Shown in pieces: positions 6,201 to 7,003 of a stretch of DNA of 7,003 nt. Under the pieces are notes generated by a model. It ran no database searches, was not told the DNA's origin, and worked only from the letters and a program-made list of their open reading frames with translations. Positions within the stretch are counted from its first letter, which is position 1. Each line of letters opens with the position of its first letter. This stretch comes from Myxococcales bacterium. GTDB lineage: Bacteria; Myxococcota_A; Polyangia; Fen-1088. A program made the translations under genes and the position numbers. Location: contig PMNO01000262.1 of assembly GCA_003161835.1 (NCBI GenBank), positions 200 through 7,202 on the forward strand. Reading direction: 5' to 3'.

Positions 6201-7003
6201 ATGGGATCGCCGGCGGGGAGCGCGTCGCGCTCGAGGGAGGTCTTCGGGATCGCCGCAGCGATCCCCGGGTTCGCGTCCCCCGGCACGGGCGCCACCAGCA
6301 GCGCGATCTCCGGATGGCCGCCGAAGGTCGCCAGCCGGATCTCCAAGCTGTGCCGGCCGCGCGACAGGACGACCCGAGAGGCGGATACGCGCGGTCCGTA
6401 CTGATACGCCCCGCCATGACGAACCGGTGCGCCACCGTCGACGATCACGCGCGCTTCGCCACGAAAATCCAACACGACGTCGTGGGAACCCGCGCTCCGA
6501 ACATCCACCGTGGCGAAAAGGCGCTGGGCACCCGCGCGCCCGTCGAATGAAGGCACCGCGACGACGCACCCCACGGCCTGAACAACGCGATCGCGCGGCG
6601 ATGCCCCCCCATGCGGATCGCCGGCCGCGTCCAGATCGAGATGCGGCAAGATCCCCACCGGGGGTGCCACGGTGAACGTCCGCACGCAACCAGCCGCCTC
6701 GGCCGCCCGCGCCAGCAGGGGCGCGTCCCCGCGACGACGAGCCGCGTGATCGGAGAGCATCGCCAGCGCGTGACGCGCCTCCCAGGTCAGGCGCGACAGC
6801 GGTAGCCCGAGCAGTCGGTCTTCGATGACTCTGCGTTCATCTTCCGCCCCCCCGAACTCTTCCAGCAGCACCGCGATCCGCCCCGCGGCCATCGCCGTCA
6901 TCACCCCGCCTGCAGGGCCAGGGTCGGCTCCCCCCGTGGCCACGCGCTCGGCCAGCGCCAGATACGCCGACAGCGCGCGTGCGCTGTCGCCGCGTTCGAA
7001 GGC
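3281..7003 (-). CDS. Large TPR / DUF3857 / transglutaminase-like multidomain protein, 5' end outside the window
   Basis: The reading frame is open from the right edge to a TGA at 3283-3281, giving 1240 visible residues (numbered here from the codon at 7003). A GTG at 6943 could be read as a start, but the 20 codons before it are open and look like a TPR helix (GDSARALSAYLALAER), so the true start is probably outside. Regions in order: helical part about 1-110; beta-rich segment about 147-240 that resembles PA14-like folds (alternating strands with VDGG and 'LSRGRHSLEI'); TPR-type helix pairs about 325-550; DUF3857-like region about 575-670 (NHEIVRVQSKEAIQKWGEI, then GDYVEKETIE); Pro/Ala-rich linker about 735-750; transglutaminase-like core about 800-960; beta-rich C-terminal part to 1240. 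In the core the usual G-[DN]-C site reads G-N-R (Arg877), and the position usually holding His after Phe reads Glu919, while Asp935 (YADPRL) is kept. It is therefore probably not a working transglutaminase or protease. DUF3857-transglutaminase proteins are often envelope-associated, but no signal peptide can be seen because the N-terminus is missing. Its substrate or partner is unknown. It is the first visible gene of the set, 59 bases upstream of the binding-protein gene. Confidence 0.88.
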   Translation of the reverse strand, partial: AFERGDSARALSAYLALAERVATGGADPGPAGGVMTAMAAGRIAVLLEEFGGAEDERRVIEDRLLGLPLSRLTWEARHALAMLSDHAARRRGDAPLLARAAEAAGCVRTFTVAPPVGILPHLDLDAAGDPHGGASPRDRVVQAVGCVVAVPSFDGRAGAQRLFATVDVRSAGSHDVVLDFRGEARVIVDGGAPVRHGGAYQYGPRVSASRVVLSRGRHSLEIRLATFGGHPEIALLVAPVPGDANPGIAAAIPKTSLERDALPAGDPITVALDLATTYVANRNGDSRAAWQGAARLEHVPQFAVGLALTAAVAHDDPSRPANFTRDRARALLRAAVNIDPRLARSHHALAAIALDDERPREAIDEALAAAKAAPGWWLPEWTLYAAYRQRGLTWDADQVLDQAVAHGIGACPVVETALGRAEDHRDVEGEKHFGAALVACGRDSDERIERLRRLGDLTGAEATLRSAIQVAPDRDDLKLTLASVLSARGRAAEAAALLAATVERSDGDGQLRLADALIASGAGGRAKEAIAAALAAHPEMPEILRAARALGVALPLDAFRLDGAKVIRDFEASGRRYPAPAVVILDRTVTRVFSSGAEMVLNHEIVRVQSKEAIQKWGEINVPAGTEILVLRTHKADGSTREPEELAGKDTISAADLAVGDYVEKETIETRAPRDAFVTASGPGGAAGPPGDPSGGFLGDRFYFQSFDAPLDRSEYLLVTGRETADQMHFDRRAGAPAPERAPAPPPPRTADVVQAHPTGGPEVPTVVTTFTATNVSQLFGERSSVPSIEYVPSVRVSVGVQWAAWARFLREQIYGTWRGAPGLDRAAAEIRASCPDEARPEARAAALVAWVGHNIDADDDLRDSASMGVARGRGNRLAIMLALARTLGLQAQPVLARSVLTADGQAPTPLEEADDFAEPLIRFELPGHHIVYADPRLKRAPLGYLPAGLDGARVLLLDGGQFEIAHSRVDEHRAVEIAFHLDDHGGGKAEVVETLRGWAALEWAEIVDRFGSDSTKLRQDFEQRWLGVHFPGAVLKDLQIEIGRQVSGIGMDEPSAPPPQTPAADRTIASSPAGPYAAAEVRLRYTFSSTRLALKQDRQLRFLPTFFRSQPGRRYATEPRRTTALLIGLDVPLDLRARIELPPGARLIPPPRASSSSSTSASGSKLGTLVSGKAGYRFWEDRRIDSMAHTREVLVIRRQSWLPIMRVQLPDYPAVAADLRRVDALEQEEVRIDIAPEPR
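3528..3543. repeat. GAC trinucleotide tract coding for a serine run
   Basis: Five consecutive GAC units plus one extra base on the plus strand read as repeated TCG serine codons on the coding strand. They form part of a Ser-rich segment (RASSSSSTSASGSK, about residues 1153-1166) in the C-terminal part of the DUF3857 protein. The segment separates two beta-rich stretches and is probably a flexible loop. The tract could change length by slippage without breaking the frame. Confidence 0.6.

Noticed and set aside
3884..6550. A plus-strand open frame of 888 codons opposite the DUF3857 gene
   Set aside because: Its codons are in the register where a stop would require TTA, CTA or TCA codons in the minus-strand gene, and these are rare in such GC-rich coding sequence. 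The translation is Arg/Gly/Gln-rich without recognisable domains, whereas the minus strand shows clear protein families.
6941..6943. GTG at 6943 as the start of the large protein
   Set aside because: The upstream 20 codons to the edge are open and read as a continuing TPR-like helix; a start inside it would cut the repeat. The gene is better treated as partial at its 5' end.

Overview
This 7 kb window is roughly two-thirds G+C and strongly prefers G or C at third codon positions. All genes lie on the minus strand. The gene content (a very large TPR/DUF3857/transglutaminase-like protein, a lipoprotein peptide-binding protein, and a membrane sensor with Cache-like, HAMP and GAF regions) and the Arg/Ala-rich, GC-rich coding style suggest a myxobacterium or a related 'deltaproteobacterial' lineage. 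That placement is an inference from style and content, because the window holds no taxonomic marker gene.

Read in the direction of transcription (right to left) there are three genes. The first runs off the right edge (7003) and ends at 3281. At least 1240 codons are visible. They encode a helical N-terminal part, a beta-rich PA14-like segment, TPR-type helices, a DUF3857 region, a proline-rich linker, a transglutaminase-like core that seems to lack its catalytic Cys and His, and a beta-rich C-terminal part. After a 59-base gap with a plausible ribosome binding site and a small hairpin, the second gene (3221 to 1632) encodes a complete DppA/OppA-type solute-binding lipoprotein of 529 residues. 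Its stop codon overlaps the start codon of the third gene in an ATGA arrangement. The third gene (1635 to the left edge) encodes a transmembrane sensor with a periplasmic Cache-like region, a HAMP domain and the start of a GAF domain. Its output domain lies outside the window.

The tight spacing and shared strand suggest one operon. No permease or ATPase gene for the peptide-binding protein is visible. Its 4-base overlap with a sensor gene makes it reasonable to ask whether the lipoprotein hands a peptide or similar ligand to the sensor rather than to a transporter. Whether the pseudo-transglutaminase protein belongs to the same process cannot be told from this window.

No RNA genes, CRISPR array, insertion sequence or attachment site were seen. 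The only non-coding stretch is the 59-base gap at 3222-3280. The window is strikingly rich in the palindrome CGATCG (24 copies counted by eye), linked in part to the use of GAT rather than GAC for Asp before Arg.
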